Shown: positions 30,462 through 39,048 of the stretch, one piece after another
Position numbering within the stretch: the stretch's first letter is position 1
How the letters are laid out: each line of letters opens with the position of its first letter
Origin: Candidatus Nitrosacidococcus tergens
GTDB lineage: Bacteria > Pseudomonadota > Gammaproteobacteria > Nitrosococcales > Nitrosococcaceae
Assembly: GCF_902810445.1 (NCBI RefSeq)
Contig: NZ_LR778175.1
Location: 1,000,501 to 1,064,500, forward strand
Direction of reading: 5' to 3'
DNA length: 64,000 bases
The notes under the pieces: model-generated
What the model saw: only the letters and a program-made list of their open reading frames with translations
What the model was told of the DNA's origin: nothing
Database searches by the model: none
Position numbers and translations under genes: made by a program

Positions 30462-31682
30462 TCATGGCTGGCCCACATAGGTAGGCACCCAACCACCGGG
30501 GAGTGATAAATCCATCCCATCTGCACGGGTAGAAGCCCTGCCCGATAATGCCAAAATTTCTCCTTGATAAGCCCATACTCGAAGATCTACCCATAAATTC
30601 ATAGGTTTTCCATTTTTATCATTAAGCTGGCTTTTTGGGGTTTTCCTTTGGGCTACATAACCTCGATTGTCTTTAAGTAACCGGCGCAAACGAGAACGCC
30701 CTACTTGGCGATTATTAAGTAGTCCTTGAGCTGCAAACCCTTGAGCAGGTTTAAAGATAAATTCCTCTTTTCGTTTTGCAATTAACTCTAAGTTTTCTTC
30801 CCGTAAAATATGGGTTTCTGGAATATGCTTGCTTAAAATTTCTCGCTCATCAGAACTAATTCCTAGTTTTTTATCCCAATCAGGTAAAGAAAGAGGCTCT
30901 AATAGTCCTTTGTAACTTCGAGTACCATACGTAAAAGGGTTAGGGGCAATATAACAGGATTGATCAGCAAGGTAAGCGGTACGAATATTTGAAAAATTCT
31001 CTGTTTCCCAGAGGAAATCTGTAGTGCGATTAATAATAAATATGACTGGCTTACCTTGCCATAATAACTGATTATTATGATAGCTGGTTTCTTCGGGTGC
31101 ACCAATAACAGCCTCATAGCCCTGATCTTGGAGAAGTTTTTGTAATAAGTAAAGCTCTTCTTTGAACTTGCTGTGCTGAAGAACTTCTGCGTGCTCTAAT
31201 ATGAGAAATATTCCTTGAGGCTGGGATTTAAAAAAATGATGGATCTCCTGAGCAATACATGCAAGGATTTTTTCTTTTAACTGAACAAAAGATAAAGGTG
31301 ATTCAATGCCTATAGCTTGATCTGCGTGAAAAGCTAAATGATATTGCTCATTGATAAGCCCTGCATAAAATAACCCTGATCCATTGTCATTAAACTCAAT
31401 AATTTGAGGTTTCTCACTGGGAGGAATATGAAAATCCCATGCACTAAAAAAGCAAGATTCTGATCTCCTATGTTGCGTAATCTCTGGCATGGTTTCCGTA
31501 ACCCCAATCTGCCAACTTGGTCGAGTGGTTACTTGCTCAAATACATGAACAACCGTTTTAATTTCTTCAAATGCTTGCCGAGAGATAATTTGGGCTTCAG
31601 AAACTACAGAAAAATCATCAGGAACAGAGGGTATTCCTGCTTTTTTAAGGGCTAAGAAAAATTGATCTACAGTAGTAGACAT
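30462..31682 (-). CDS. Conserved protein with ATP-grasp-like C-terminus
   Basis: A 406-residue protein I do not recognise by name. The middle contains IIEFNDNGSG. The C-terminal part (KEEFIFKPAQGFAAQGLL, GYVAQRKTP, NLWVDLRVWAYQGEILALSGRAS, GGWVP) has the layout of circularly permuted ATP-grasp enzymes: a lysine-bearing FKP strand followed by acidic/Arg metal-binding strands. Such enzymes join carboxylates to amines using ATP; the substrate is unknown. Its start abuts the stop of the LOG-family gene with no gap, so the two are translationally linked and probably act together. Confidence 0.6.
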   Translation of the reverse strand: MSTTVDQFFLALKKAGIPSVPDDFSVVSEAQIISRQAFEEIKTVVHVFEQVTTRPSWQIGVTETMPEITQHRRSESCFFSAWDFHIPPSEKPQIIEFNDNGSGLFYAGLINEQYHLAFHADQAIGIESPLSFVQLKEKILACIAQEIHHFFKSQPQGIFLILEHAEVLQHSKFKEELYLLQKLLQDQGYEAVIGAPEETSYHNNQLLWQGKPVIFIINRTTDFLWETENFSNIRTAYLADQSCYIAPNPFTYGTRSYKGLLEPLSLPDWDKKLGISSDEREILSKHIPETHILREENLELIAKRKEEFIFKPAQGFAAQGLLNNRQVGRSRLRRLLKDNRGYVAQRKTPKSQLNDKNGKPMNLWVDLRVWAYQGEILALSGRASTRADGMDLSLPGGWVPTYVGQP

Positions 31683-32402
31683 CTAGTTGGTTGCTTGCTG
31701 GATAGTATTAACTGCCTCTTCTGCTTTATCTACAATTTGTAGCACTTCAATATCTTTAGGATTAATTGCGCCTTCCTTTACCATAGCTTCATGGGCAAAA
31801 TGAATCAAATGCTGCCAAAAAGCTTTATCCATGGCAATCACAGGGAAACGCTCTAATTTTCCCGTTTGAATCAAAGTAGTTACTTCAAAAACTTCATTTA
31901 AAGTGCCAAATCCACCGGGCATAATGATAAAAGCAGTAGAGTATTTTACTAGCATTAATTTACGGACAAAAAAATGCTCAAACTCAATAAATTTATCAAG
32001 ATAAGGATTAGGACTTTGTTCATGCCCTTTAGATAAGAGGATGTTACATCCCAGGCTTAATCCCCCTGCTTCTTTTGCTCCCCGATTAGCAGCTTCCATC
32101 ACTCCCGGGCCACCACCTGTAATCACTCCATAGCCTGCAGTGGCTAATGTTTTGCCAAGCTCTCTTGCTAATTGATAATAACGATGTCCTTCTGCAAAAC
32201 GCGCCGATCCAAATACAGTAACGCAGGGTTGGCGTAAATCTTTAAAACTCTCAAAGCCTCGCAAAAACTCTAAAAAATAAATAACTGCATTTTCAAGATC
32301 CGAATGACTATGGCGATGTCTACCTGAGAAAAATTTCTTCTCTGAACCAGCGACCTTTTCAAGCAAGGAAGAATATGCAGCGTTAATCACATCACTTTTC
32401 AT
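31683..32402 (-). CDS. LOG family protein (TIGR00730-type Rossmann fold)
   Basis: Predicted nucleotide 5'-monophosphate nucleosidase (phosphoribohydrolase) like plant LOG and bacterial PpnN/YvdD. The two signatures are present: GVITGGGPGVMEAANRGAKEAGG and PGGFGTLNEVFEV. 239 residues fits the short LOG class with an N-terminal helical extension. It is first in an operon with the ATP-grasp-like gene (start directly abutting) and then ppa, hinting at nucleotide or ribose-phosphate chemistry that releases pyrophosphate; that link is inference. Confidence 0.85.
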   Translation of the reverse strand: MKSDVINAAYSSLLEKVAGSEKKFFSGRHRHSHSDLENAVIYFLEFLRGFESFKDLRQPCVTVFGSARFAEGHRYYQLARELGKTLATAGYGVITGGGPGVMEAANRGAKEAGGLSLGCNILLSKGHEQSPNPYLDKFIEFEHFFVRKLMLVKYSTAFIIMPGGFGTLNEVFEVTTLIQTGKLERFPVIAMDKAFWQHLIHFAHEAMVKEGAINPKDIEVLQIVDKAEEAVNTIQQATN

Positions 32403-32552
32403 AGGAGATTTTTAACTTAACTTTTAAGTACCTTTTACAATAGTTAAGCACTATCATACCGTAGCTCATAGAGATTTATTAGGGGTTAAGAAAATCCTTT
32501 TATTTTTTTTTCAAAAAAAACGATACATTACAGTTAGCTAAATAAAATACCC

Positions 32553-32879
32553 ATGATGAATGAACTTATTGTAACTACTACTGATTTTATTCCTGGCAGA
32601 GAAGTAATTGAAATTCTAGGCATTGCTCGAGGAAGTACTGTTAGAGCAAGAAATGTGGGTCGAGATATTATTGCAGGGTTAAAAACCCTTATTGGTGGAG
32701 AAATTTCTGAATACACCAAACTACAAGCGAATTCTCGGGATCAAGCATTCCAAAGAATGATAAAAGATGCCAAAGTGCTAAAAGCAGATGCCATTATTAA
32801 TGTTCGATTTAACACCAGTATGATTATGGCAGGTGCCTCAGAAGTAATGGCCTATGGTACTGCAGTTAAATTAAAGTAA
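32553..32879 (+). CDS. YbjQ/UPF0145 family protein
   Basis: Small 108-residue protein with the complete UPF0145 pattern: TTDFIPGREVIEILGIARGSTVRARNVGRDI, GGEISEYTKL, ARDQAFQRM-like SRDQAFQRMIKDA, ADAIINVRF and AYGTAVKL. Members form ring-like oligomers and are sometimes called heavy-metal-binding domains, but no function is established. It is rightward and stands alone, 10 bases before the truncated methyltransferase-like fragment. Confidence 0.9.
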   Translation: MMNELIVTTTDFIPGREVIEILGIARGSTVRARNVGRDIIAGLKTLIGGEISEYTKLQANSRDQAFQRMIKDAKVLKADAIINVRFNTSMIMAGASEVMAYGTAVKLK

Positions 32880-32889
32880 TTGATATACT

Positions 32890-33129
32890 TTGAATATCAT
32901 CTCTTTGACATCTAAATTTGTGGATTTAATCTTCAAACTCATTGCTATCATAGAAATTGCTATCCTTCTGAGTATTCCAATTATTCTGATTTTTTTGATT
33001 AGAGTAGGTTTATACTTATTCGTAATAGGTATTTTCCTTGGCTGTATTACTTTATACTTTAATCGTCTCGGCAATTTTAGCGTTTATCCTGAAACGCGCT
33101 ATGTTGCAGGTTTCGGGAGTGGATCGCGG
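32890..33129 (+). pseudogene. 5' fragment of an isoprenylcysteine methyltransferase-like membrane gene, fused to aph
   Basis: From TTG 32890 the frame encodes two hydrophobic segments and then GLYLFVIGIFLGCITLYFN and NFSVYPE, which matches residues about 31-60 of the intact gene at 35469. After PE (33094) the sequence switches without a stop into unrelated GC-rich DNA leading into the aminoglycoside phosphotransferase. The catalytic C-terminal half of the methyltransferase-like protein is missing, so this piece is dead as an enzyme. As one frame it would yield a 380-residue membrane-anchored phosphotransferase. Its first 38 residues differ from the intact copy, so it was a paralogue, not an exact duplicate. 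Confidence 0.75.
33005..33094 (+). repeat. Left copy of a 90-bp imperfect direct repeat
   Basis: Matches 35560-35649 with 7 differences in 90 bases, including an identical core of 43 bases (ATAGGTATTTTCC onward). The two copies bracket the aph-arsH-arsR insert. Confidence 0.9.
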
Positions 33130-34032
33130 ATGTTGGGTAGTCTTGAAAATCGTGGCGTATCCATAAACGCCGAACTGGTGCGACGGCTTATAGCTGCGCA
33201 GTTTCCAGAATGGTCGAACTTGCCGATCACGTCCATAGAACCCGGTGGGTGGGACAATCGCACTTTCCGCCTCGGCGATCATATGTCGGTGCGCCTGCCA
33301 AGCGCCTCTGCCTATGTTGCGCAAGTAGAGAAGGAACACGAATGGCTGCCGAGACTCGCGCTGCCGCTGCCGATTCCCGTCCCGCTGGCGAAGGGGTCAC
33401 CGGCCGAGGGTTATCCTTGGCCTTGGTCGATTTACGAATGGCTGGATGGCGAGCCGGTAACGGCAGATAGTATTTCTGACTGGACCGAGTTTGCCCGTTC
33501 GGTCGCCCGCTTTCTCGCTGCCTTACATTGGATAGATGCGACGGGCGGGCCTCTGCCCGGAAAGCATAATTTCCAACGTGGCGGCCGCCTCGCTGTCTAT
33601 GATGCGGAAACCCGCTCCACGCTGCTGGCGCTCGCCGGGCGTATGGATACGTCGGTTGCAGGTGACATATGGACGGCCGCGCTATCGTCGGAGTGGCATG
33701 GCCCGCCGCTATGGGTTCACGGCGATATGTCATCCGGCAACTTTCTCGCGAAGGATGGTGCTCTCTGTGCTGTGATTGATTTTGGCTGCTTGGCAGCAGG
33801 CGACCCCGCTTGCGATCTTGTGATTGCATGGACGCTGCTTTCCGGCGAGAGCCGGGAAGCATTTCGCGCCGCGCTTCCCCTCGATAGGGACACGTGGAAT
33901 CGGGCTCGCGGGTGGGCCTTGTGGAAAGCACTGATTACCGTCGCAGACCAAGGCAAGGGCCAGCCCGAACAGGAATCGTCGTGGCAGGTCATAGGTGGGC
34001 TGGTGGCCGACTACCGCCAGCAGTCTAGCTAA
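33130..34032 (+). CDS. Aminoglycoside phosphotransferase (APH) family protein
   Basis: Kinase-like fold enzyme that phosphorylates aminoglycosides or other small hydroxylated substrates. From ATG 33130 the product is 300 residues. Seen are the nucleotide-binding N-lobe (GGWDNRTFRLGDHMSVRLPS, EKEHEWLPRLA), the Brenner motif HGDMSSGN and the metal-binding VIDFG. The DNA is far richer in G+C than the flanks and codon use differs, so it is acquired. The frame upstream is open to 32890, making a chimera with a membrane segment. Actual resistance cannot be inferred: many members of this branch have unknown substrates. Confidence 0.85.
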   Translation: MLGSLENRGVSINAELVRRLIAAQFPEWSNLPITSIEPGGWDNRTFRLGDHMSVRLPSASAYVAQVEKEHEWLPRLALPLPIPVPLAKGSPAEGYPWPWSIYEWLDGEPVTADSISDWTEFARSVARFLAALHWIDATGGPLPGKHNFQRGGRLAVYDAETRSTLLALAGRMDTSVAGDIWTAALSSEWHGPPLWVHGDMSSGNFLAKDGALCAVIDFGCLAAGDPACDLVIAWTLLSGESREAFRAALPLDRDTWNRARGWALWKALITVADQGKGQPEQESSWQVIGGLVADYRQQSS

Positions 34033-34079
34033 TGTTGCACAACTCCTGAAATTGAGGATCATGTGCAACTTACTCTGGT

Positions 34080-34802
34080 TCAGTGTGTGCTTTGATTAAC
34101 ACGGCGTGAAACTGCTTTTGCACTCTCAACTCGTTCTGAATAACGATCGGTAAGATAGGTGGTACGACCACGTATGAGCCAAGTGAACTTCACCAATTCC
34201 TCACACACATCGACAATGCGCAGATATAGCGGCGATGGTTTCATGCGACCCGCATCGTCGAACTCCGCAAATGCTTTAGGTACCGAAGACTGGTTGGGAA
34301 TGGTGATCATTCGCATCCAACGACCAAGAATTCGCAATTGGTTAACTGCGTTGAAACTCTGGCTGCCACCAGATACTTCCATGATAGCAAGTGTTTTGCC
34401 TTGAGTGGGGCGAACACCACCCAATGCTAATGGTATCCAATCAATTTGAGTTTTCATAACGCCAGTCATAGCACCATGACGTTCTGGAGTTACCCACATC
34501 ATGCCATCCGACCATTCAACCAAATTACGTAGCTCTATGACTTTGGGATGGTCAGATTCTGCATCATCTGGTAGTGGTAACCCAGAAGGATTAAAGGTAC
34601 GTACATCACACCCGTACCAACTTAGTAGTTTGCTAGCTTCCTCTGAGGCAAAACGAGAATAAGAGCGTTTTCTAAGAGAGCCGTAGAGTACTAGGATTTT
34701 TGGCGGGTGGCGAGATGCTCCCGGCGCAATTAATATATCGATATCAATCGGATGTAATTTATCCGGATTTATATTAGGAAGACTGTCGATAGCGTAATAC
34801 AT
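34080..34802 (-). CDS. arsH: NADPH-dependent FMN reductase ArsH (organoarsenical oxidase)
   Basis: Flavoprotein of arsenic-resistance operons; characterised members oxidise trivalent methylated arsenicals to less toxic pentavalent forms. Visible: the N-terminal extension, [19 protein letters not shown] (FMN phosphate loop), [22 protein letters not shown] and [21 protein letters not shown]. 240 residues is normal. It is 177 bases downstream of arsR on the same strand. No arsB/acr3 pump or arsC reductase is present, so the operon is minimal or decayed. Confidence 0.93.
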   Translation of the reverse strand: MYYAIDSLPNINPDKLHPIDIDILIAPGASRHPPKILVLYGSLRKRSYSRFASEEASKLLSWYGCDVRTFNPSGLPLPDDAESDHPKVIELRNLVEWSDGMMWVTPERHGAMTGVMKTQIDWIPLALGGVRPTQGKTLAIMEVSGGSQSFNAVNQLRILGRWMRMITIPNQSSVPKAFAEFDDAGRMKPSPLYLRIVDVCEELVKFTWLIRGRTTYLTDRYSERVESAKAVSRRVNQSTH

Positions 34803-34979
34803 GATTTCATTCTTTTAAAGATAATTATTGGACTACCAAGCAAATCTACCAATCGTTCCTCACTCGACCCAACGATATTTTGAGACCTTTGACGATTTCC
34901 GATACTTTACTGGAGATTTTAATCATCTATTCAAGTCCGCAGTAAATTAGCGATTCCATAAATAACCTTATTCCTCGTC

Positions 34980-35318
34980 TTAGGTTTCGAAACAACTACA
35001 CTGCGGAACCATAAATGGCTCACAGATCTCCGGATGATTCGCACAACAATCATGTACAAGAAACTGTATCGTCTCGTTCATGTGCTTCAAATTTGCATGA
35101 TAGATAATCGATCGACTCCGCCGCTGCGAAATAACCCAGCCTGATCGCAAAAGCACTGCAAGATGAGCAGACATTGTATTGTGCGGTACGGATAGTCGGC
35201 GTGCGATTTCACCGGCAGCAAGTCCTTGAGGCTCTTCACGTACAAGAATCCGGAGTGCCTTCAGGCGAGTTTCTTGTGAGAGGGCTGCAAAACTGTCAAT
35301 AGCATTGTATATGTCCAT
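34980..35318 (-). CDS. arsR: ArsR-type metalloregulatory repressor
   Basis: Winged-helix repressor of 112 residues (LSQETRLKALRILV, AGEIARRLSVPHNTMSAHLAVLLRSGWV, RSIIYHANL). Cysteines in HDCCANHPEIC and QCSCFET near the C-terminus are placed as an As(III) site of the C-terminal type found in some proteobacterial ArsR proteins. Arsenite binding would release the operator and allow arsH expression. A perfect dyad overlaps its start codon. The gap to arsH (34803-34979) holds no recognisable gene. Confidence 0.88.
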   Translation of the reverse strand: MDIYNAIDSFAALSQETRLKALRILVREEPQGLAAGEIARRLSVPHNTMSAHLAVLLRSGWVISQRRSRSIIYHANLKHMNETIQFLVHDCCANHPEICEPFMVPQCSCFET

Positions 35319-35339
35319 ATGTCATATATTATTGACATA
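35318..35339 (-). promoter_or_regulatory. Probable ArsR operator
   Basis: Perfect inverted repeat TATGTCA, eight-base spacer, TGACATA, overlapping the arsR start. A further ATGTATGTATGTCA/TTAACAT stretch follows at 35341-35362. Placement and symmetry fit self-repression; no binding data. Confidence 0.65.
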
Positions 35340-35468
35340 ATGTATGTATGTCAATTAACATAATTCAATGTGAAGTATAGATTAATTTTCTACTGAAAAA
35401 TAAGAAAAAAGAAAATTTTAAAGATCAGGATTGGTAAATATAATGTAAATCTTTACCCTAAATAGAGT

Positions 35469-35903
35469 ATGTTAGCAATGAGCCAAATATTAGTTGTTCT
35501 ACAACTTCTTGCCATATCCCTTTGTGTCCTACCTTTTGGTAATACTCCGGGTATTCACTTAGGTTTATATTTGTTTGCGATAGGTATTTTCCTTGGCTGT
35601 ATTACTTTATACTTTAATCGTCCCGGCAATTTTAGCGTTTACCCTGAAATTAAGGATCATGCCCAACTCATCACCACAGGAATATATAGATATATTCGCC
35701 ATCCCATGTACACTAGTCTCTTTATTGCCATGTCAGGGATAGTAATTTATAATGATTATTTTCTTAATTTTTTAGGATTAGTCCTGCTAGCCATGGTGCT
35801 TATAAGTAAATCTTATAAAGAAGAGAAGTTATTATTAGAGAAATTCCCAGAATACAGGGAATATATGACGAAAACCAAACGATTCATTCCCTGTATTTTC
35901 TAG
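35469..35903 (+). CDS. Isoprenylcysteine carboxyl methyltransferase (ICMT)-family membrane protein
   Basis: Small membrane methyltransferase-like protein of 144 residues with about four hydrophobic segments. The family core is complete: LITTGIYRYIRHPMYTSLF (SAM-contacting RHPMY) and the C-terminal EEKLLLEKFPEYREYMTKTKRFIP. Bacterial members probably methylate lipids or small molecules; the substrate is unknown. Its segment 35560-35649 is the right copy of the 90-bp repeat that also occurs at the left edge of the aph-ars insert. Start ATG 35469 is weakly supported; ATG 35478 is an alternative. Confidence 0.83.
   Translation: MLAMSQILVVLQLLAISLCVLPFGNTPGIHLGLYLFAIGIFLGCITLYFNRPGNFSVYPEIKDHAQLITTGIYRYIRHPMYTSLFIAMSGIVIYNDYFLNFLGLVLLAMVLISKSYKEEKLLLEKFPEYREYMTKTKRFIPCIF
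35560..35649 (+). repeat. Right copy of the 90-bp imperfect direct repeat
   Basis: Lies inside the intact ICMT-like gene and matches 33005-33094 at 83 of 90 positions. The seven differences are mostly at synonymous sites, so the copies are diverged paralogous sequence, not a fresh target-site duplication. Confidence 0.9.
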
Positions 35904-36278
35904 CGTTCCTAGAATTTTTCCTGCAATGAGGTAATTTTCTATATTGTAAATTACGATTCTCTTTTCTAAAATTTCATATCTACAAGAATAATTACACTAG
36001 AATACTTAATATGATTACTCATCCATTATTGCAAAAATTTTTTTACCTTTAGAAAAAATTCTAAATTTTTTAATAAACTCTTAATAACTATACCGCTCTA
36101 AAAGCCATTAACTTCATCCAGCTTTTATATCATAACCGGTGGCATATAACTGCTAGCTGCAGTGTATAATATGAGAAATACTGAATAAATTAAGTTAAAT
36201 TGCTCCAAAGTTTAGAAATTTAAAAACTCCTGTTCTCAGCACATCTTAGAAATTTTTAACCAGTAAAGCACGTTATCA
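35904..36278. other. AT-rich intergenic stretch
   Basis: About 375 bases with no supported gene or RNA. It is strongly AT-rich and contains only short frames. The promoter of the YkvA-like gene is presumably near its right end. Confidence 0.4.
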
Positions 36279-36605
36279 ATGCAGTCACGTTTACATCATC
36301 CTTTTTGGAATAAAGTTGTTACCCATGGTAAATCAGCAGGGATTGAGGTGATAGAAACGGCACTTAAGCTCTATTATGCTTCCCGGGATGAGCAAACCCC
36401 AAAGTGGGCAAAAAGAATAGTGTACGGAGCTTTAATCTATTTTATTTCCCCCATTGATGCAATTCCTGATATTTTACCTTTTGCTGGTTACACAGATGAT
36501 TTAGGTACGCTAGTAGCTGCTGCGGCAACTATTTCTGCTCATATTAAAGAAGAGCATGGAGTGCAGGCTAAAGCTAAAGTCCAAGAGTGGTTTTTGGTAG
36601 ATTAG
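36279..36605 (+). CDS. YkvA/DUF1232 family protein
   Basis: 108-residue protein with the DUF1232 signature around a membrane-associated helix: ARRIVYGALIYFISPIDAIPD-like KRIVYGALIYFISPIDAIPD, then ILPFAGYTDDLGTLVAA. The family is widespread and of unknown function. It is three bases upstream of the DCC-family gene in the same direction, so the pair is one operon. Confidence 0.9.
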   Translation: MQSRLHHPFWNKVVTHGKSAGIEVIETALKLYYASRDEQTPKWAKRIVYGALIYFISPIDAIPDILPFAGYTDDLGTLVAAAATISAHIKEEHGVQAKAKVQEWFLVD

Positions 36606-36608
36606 TGT

Positions 36609-37016
36609 ATGGATAAAAGAGATATGAGTAAGCCGATTAAGGTTTACTACAATAGTGCCTGCCCTGTTTGCAATGCAGGGATCAAGTCTCAAAAAGCAAA
36701 AATGCCTAATAAAGGTGTCATTTGGCATGATGTACATACCCAAACAAGGGTTTATCATGATGTTTCTCATAATCTTGAGTTAGTACGAAAGAAACTTCAT
36801 GTAATTGATCAAAAAGGAGAAGTAAAAATAGGTATTGATGCTTTTGCAGAAATCTGGAGGCACTCCCCTAAAGAAGTTTGGAAGAGCAAGTTAATTACCC
36901 AACCTGTCATTAAACAGGCTTCTGCGTTAGGTTATAGTTTATTTGCCGAAGGATTGTACCGTTGGAATTTATGGAAAAACCATTGGCAACCTAGCACATA
37001 TCAATCTAAAGACTAG
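36609..37016 (+). CDS. DCC family thiol-disulfide oxidoreductase (DUF393)
   Basis: Thioredoxin-like protein of 135 residues. The signature motif is in VYYNSACPVCNAG with a CPVC redox pair near residues 19-22. It continues with the HDVHTQ and IGIDAFAEIWRH segments typical of the family. Redox activity is assumed from family membership. ATG 36624 is an alternative start closer to the conserved strand. It is co-directional with the YkvA-like gene. Confidence 0.87.
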   Translation: MDKRDMSKPIKVYYNSACPVCNAGIKSQKAKMPNKGVIWHDVHTQTRVYHDVSHNLELVRKKLHVIDQKGEVKIGIDAFAEIWRHSPKEVWKSKLITQPVIKQASALGYSLFAEGLYRWNLWKNHWQPSTYQSKD

Positions 37017-37018
37017 CT

Positions 37019-37657
37019 TTAGATATTTTTCCCTACAAAGGGATTGGTTTCTTGTTCTACCCCGAAAGTAGACATGGAACCATGGCCTGGTACAAACTGT
37101 ACTTCATCCCCTAAAGGAAATAGTTTTTCTCGAATAGAGCGAACTAGATCTTCATAATTTCCCCGGGGGAAATCTGTCCGCCCAATAGATCCTTTAAATA
37201 ACACATCCCCCACTAAAGCTAGCTTACTTTGGGGATGAAAAAATACCACATGACCGGGGGTGTGTCCTGGGCAGTGATATACGTCTAAAGTAATTTCTCC
37301 AAAAGAAATTTGATCCCCTTGAGCAAGCCATCGATCTGGGCTAAATCCTTGGGTAGGTGGAAAACTAAACATTTCACTTTGGGTAGAGAGCATTTGAAGC
37401 CAAGCTCGATCCTCAATATGAGGACCTTCAATAGGAAGATTTAACTGATTAGCCAGTGTTTTTGCTCCCCCTACATGATCAATATGACCATGGGTAAGCA
37501 ATATTTTTTCTAGACTTACTCCATGTTTTCCCACTGTAACCAAAATATGATCTATTTCTCCTCCCGGATCCACCACCGCTGCTTTTTTCGTCTTTTTGCA
37601 CATCAGCAAAGTACAGTTTTGATGAAACTTAGTGACAGGAATAATTTCAAAATCCAT
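37019..37657 (-). CDS. Metallo-beta-lactamase fold hydrolase, GloC/YcbL-like glyoxalase II
   Basis: Predicted hydroxyacylglutathione hydrolase of the small YcbL type. The zinc motif THGHIDHVGG is at about residues 55-64. Further ligands are in HCPGHTPGH, LVGDVLF and VPGHG. At 212 residues it has the usual size of this subfamily, shorter than GloB. It would remove S-lactoylglutathione formed from methylglyoxal, consistent with glutathione synthesis by gshA in this genome. It ends two bases from the convergent DCC gene. Confidence 0.87.
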   Translation of the reverse strand: MDFEIIPVTKFHQNCTLLMCKKTKKAAVVDPGGEIDHILVTVGKHGVSLEKILLTHGHIDHVGGAKTLANQLNLPIEGPHIEDRAWLQMLSTQSEMFSFPPTQGFSPDRWLAQGDQISFGEITLDVYHCPGHTPGHVVFFHPQSKLALVGDVLFKGSIGRTDFPRGNYEDLVRSIREKLFPLGDEVQFVPGHGSMSTFGVEQETNPFVGKNI

Positions 37658-37673
37658 AGGTTGGTTACAAAAT

Positions 37674-38831
37674 TTATGTCTGTTTATAGGGACTATGTTT
37701 TGATAATTCTGTCATATCTTGTAGCACTACTTTATGCTCTTTAGTAAAGAATTGAGTGACTAGGGTTTGAAATCCAGGGTGACTAAACCAATGAGCAGAC
37801 CAAGTGGGGGTAGGTAAAAAACCACGGCTAATTTTATGCTCTCCTTGTGCCCCCGGCTCAAAAGCATGAATTTTATGATCAATACAATAGCCAATCCCCT
37901 GATAGTAACACAGCTCAAAATGTAGCCCGGGAATATTTTCTGTACACCCCCAGTAACGACCATAGAGGGTAGTATCACTACGTAAATAAAAAGCCCCAGC
38001 AATCCAATTTTGTTGTGAATTTTGTGCTAGCATCAAAATCACCGAATCTCCCATAGAATCTCCAAGAGATTTGAAAAATGCCAAACTTAATGCGGGATAA
38101 TTTCCCTTTTCTTCAAAAGTGGTCAAATAAAACTGATACATGGCTTGCCAGTGGGATTCGGAAGCTTCATCACCGTGAATAATAGAAATGGTAATCCCCT
38201 GTTCTTGTACTTGTTTTCGCTCTCGCCGTACCTCTTTACGCCGTTTAGAGGTAAATCTTTCTAAAAATTCATCAAAATTATGATAGCCTTGGTTATACCA
38301 ATGGAATTGATAGCCTAACCGTTGAATATGCCCACCTTGGGTAAGAGAAGTTAGCTCTTGTTCTTGAGGAAATAGCCAATGAAGAGAAGAAACACCCCAT
38401 TTTTCAGCTAAGGTAATAACTTGTTGAATAAAAGATTGGGCTACTTCTGTTTTTATATTAGGTTGTAAAAGCAAGCGAAATCCAGTGACTGGACTAAAAG
38501 GTACAGCTACTACCAGTTTAGGATAATAGTGCCCTACCATCTGTTCCCACGCTTCAATCCAAGGATAATCAAACACAAACTCTCCAAAGGAATTGGTTTT
38601 TAGGAATAAAGGAAGCGCCCCAATTAAATTACCTTCCGGATCTTTACCTAAAAGATATTGGGAAAACCAACCTATATGAGATCCAAGACAATTGCCTACT
38701 TCAAGGGCAGCAAAAAACTCATAGCGAAGAAAAGGATTATCCGTTCCTACTAATCTATTCCACTGGTTAGCAGAAACTATTTGGATAGATTGACTAAGAG
38801 TAAAAATTAACTTTGAATCAAAATCAGGCAA
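37674..38831 (-). CDS. GNAT/FemAB-like acyltransferase (COG3146)
   Basis: A 385-residue protein of the COG3146 group, a double GNAT-fold family related to peptidoglycan-type FemAB transferases. Typical segments: GWFSQYLLGKDPEGNLIGALPLFLKTNSFGEFVFDY, FTPVTGFRLL-like PFSPVTGFRLLLQP, SKRRKEVRRERK and HFELCYYQGIGYCI, GAQGEHKISRGFLP. Reaction and substrate are not established. It lies 16 bases upstream of the GloC-like gene on the same strand. The 217-base stretch upstream of its start is AT-rich without a visible gene. Confidence 0.87.
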   Translation of the reverse strand: MPDFDSKLIFTLSQSIQIVSANQWNRLVGTDNPFLRYEFFAALEVGNCLGSHIGWFSQYLLGKDPEGNLIGALPLFLKTNSFGEFVFDYPWIEAWEQMVGHYYPKLVVAVPFSPVTGFRLLLQPNIKTEVAQSFIQQVITLAEKWGVSSLHWLFPQEQELTSLTQGGHIQRLGYQFHWYNQGYHNFDEFLERFTSKRRKEVRRERKQVQEQGITISIIHGDEASESHWQAMYQFYLTTFEEKGNYPALSLAFFKSLGDSMGDSVILMLAQNSQQNWIAGAFYLRSDTTLYGRYWGCTENIPGLHFELCYYQGIGYCIDHKIHAFEPGAQGEHKISRGFLPTPTWSAHWFSHPGFQTLVTQFFTKEHKVVLQDMTELSKHSPYKQT

Positions 38832-39048
38832 ATAAGTCTCCTAAGTTATAGCCTATCTTAAGCCCGACTGAATCTAAAAGATCTTTTCAAAATAAAAAGA
38901 TGAGGAGTAAATATCAGTAATCAGTAAGTTATGCTTTCTATCCCTTATAGGTTTAATTATATAAAATTAATTTTATTAATAAATTCAATATATTATTTAT
39001 TGTTCTAGTTTAGTAGAGTTTTAATTATAAACACAAGGAGCCCAAAAA

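Noticed and set aside
33005..35649. 90-bp repeats as a target-site duplication
   Set aside because: The copies differ at seven positions and lie inside paralogous coding sequence, so they are not the direct result of one transposition.
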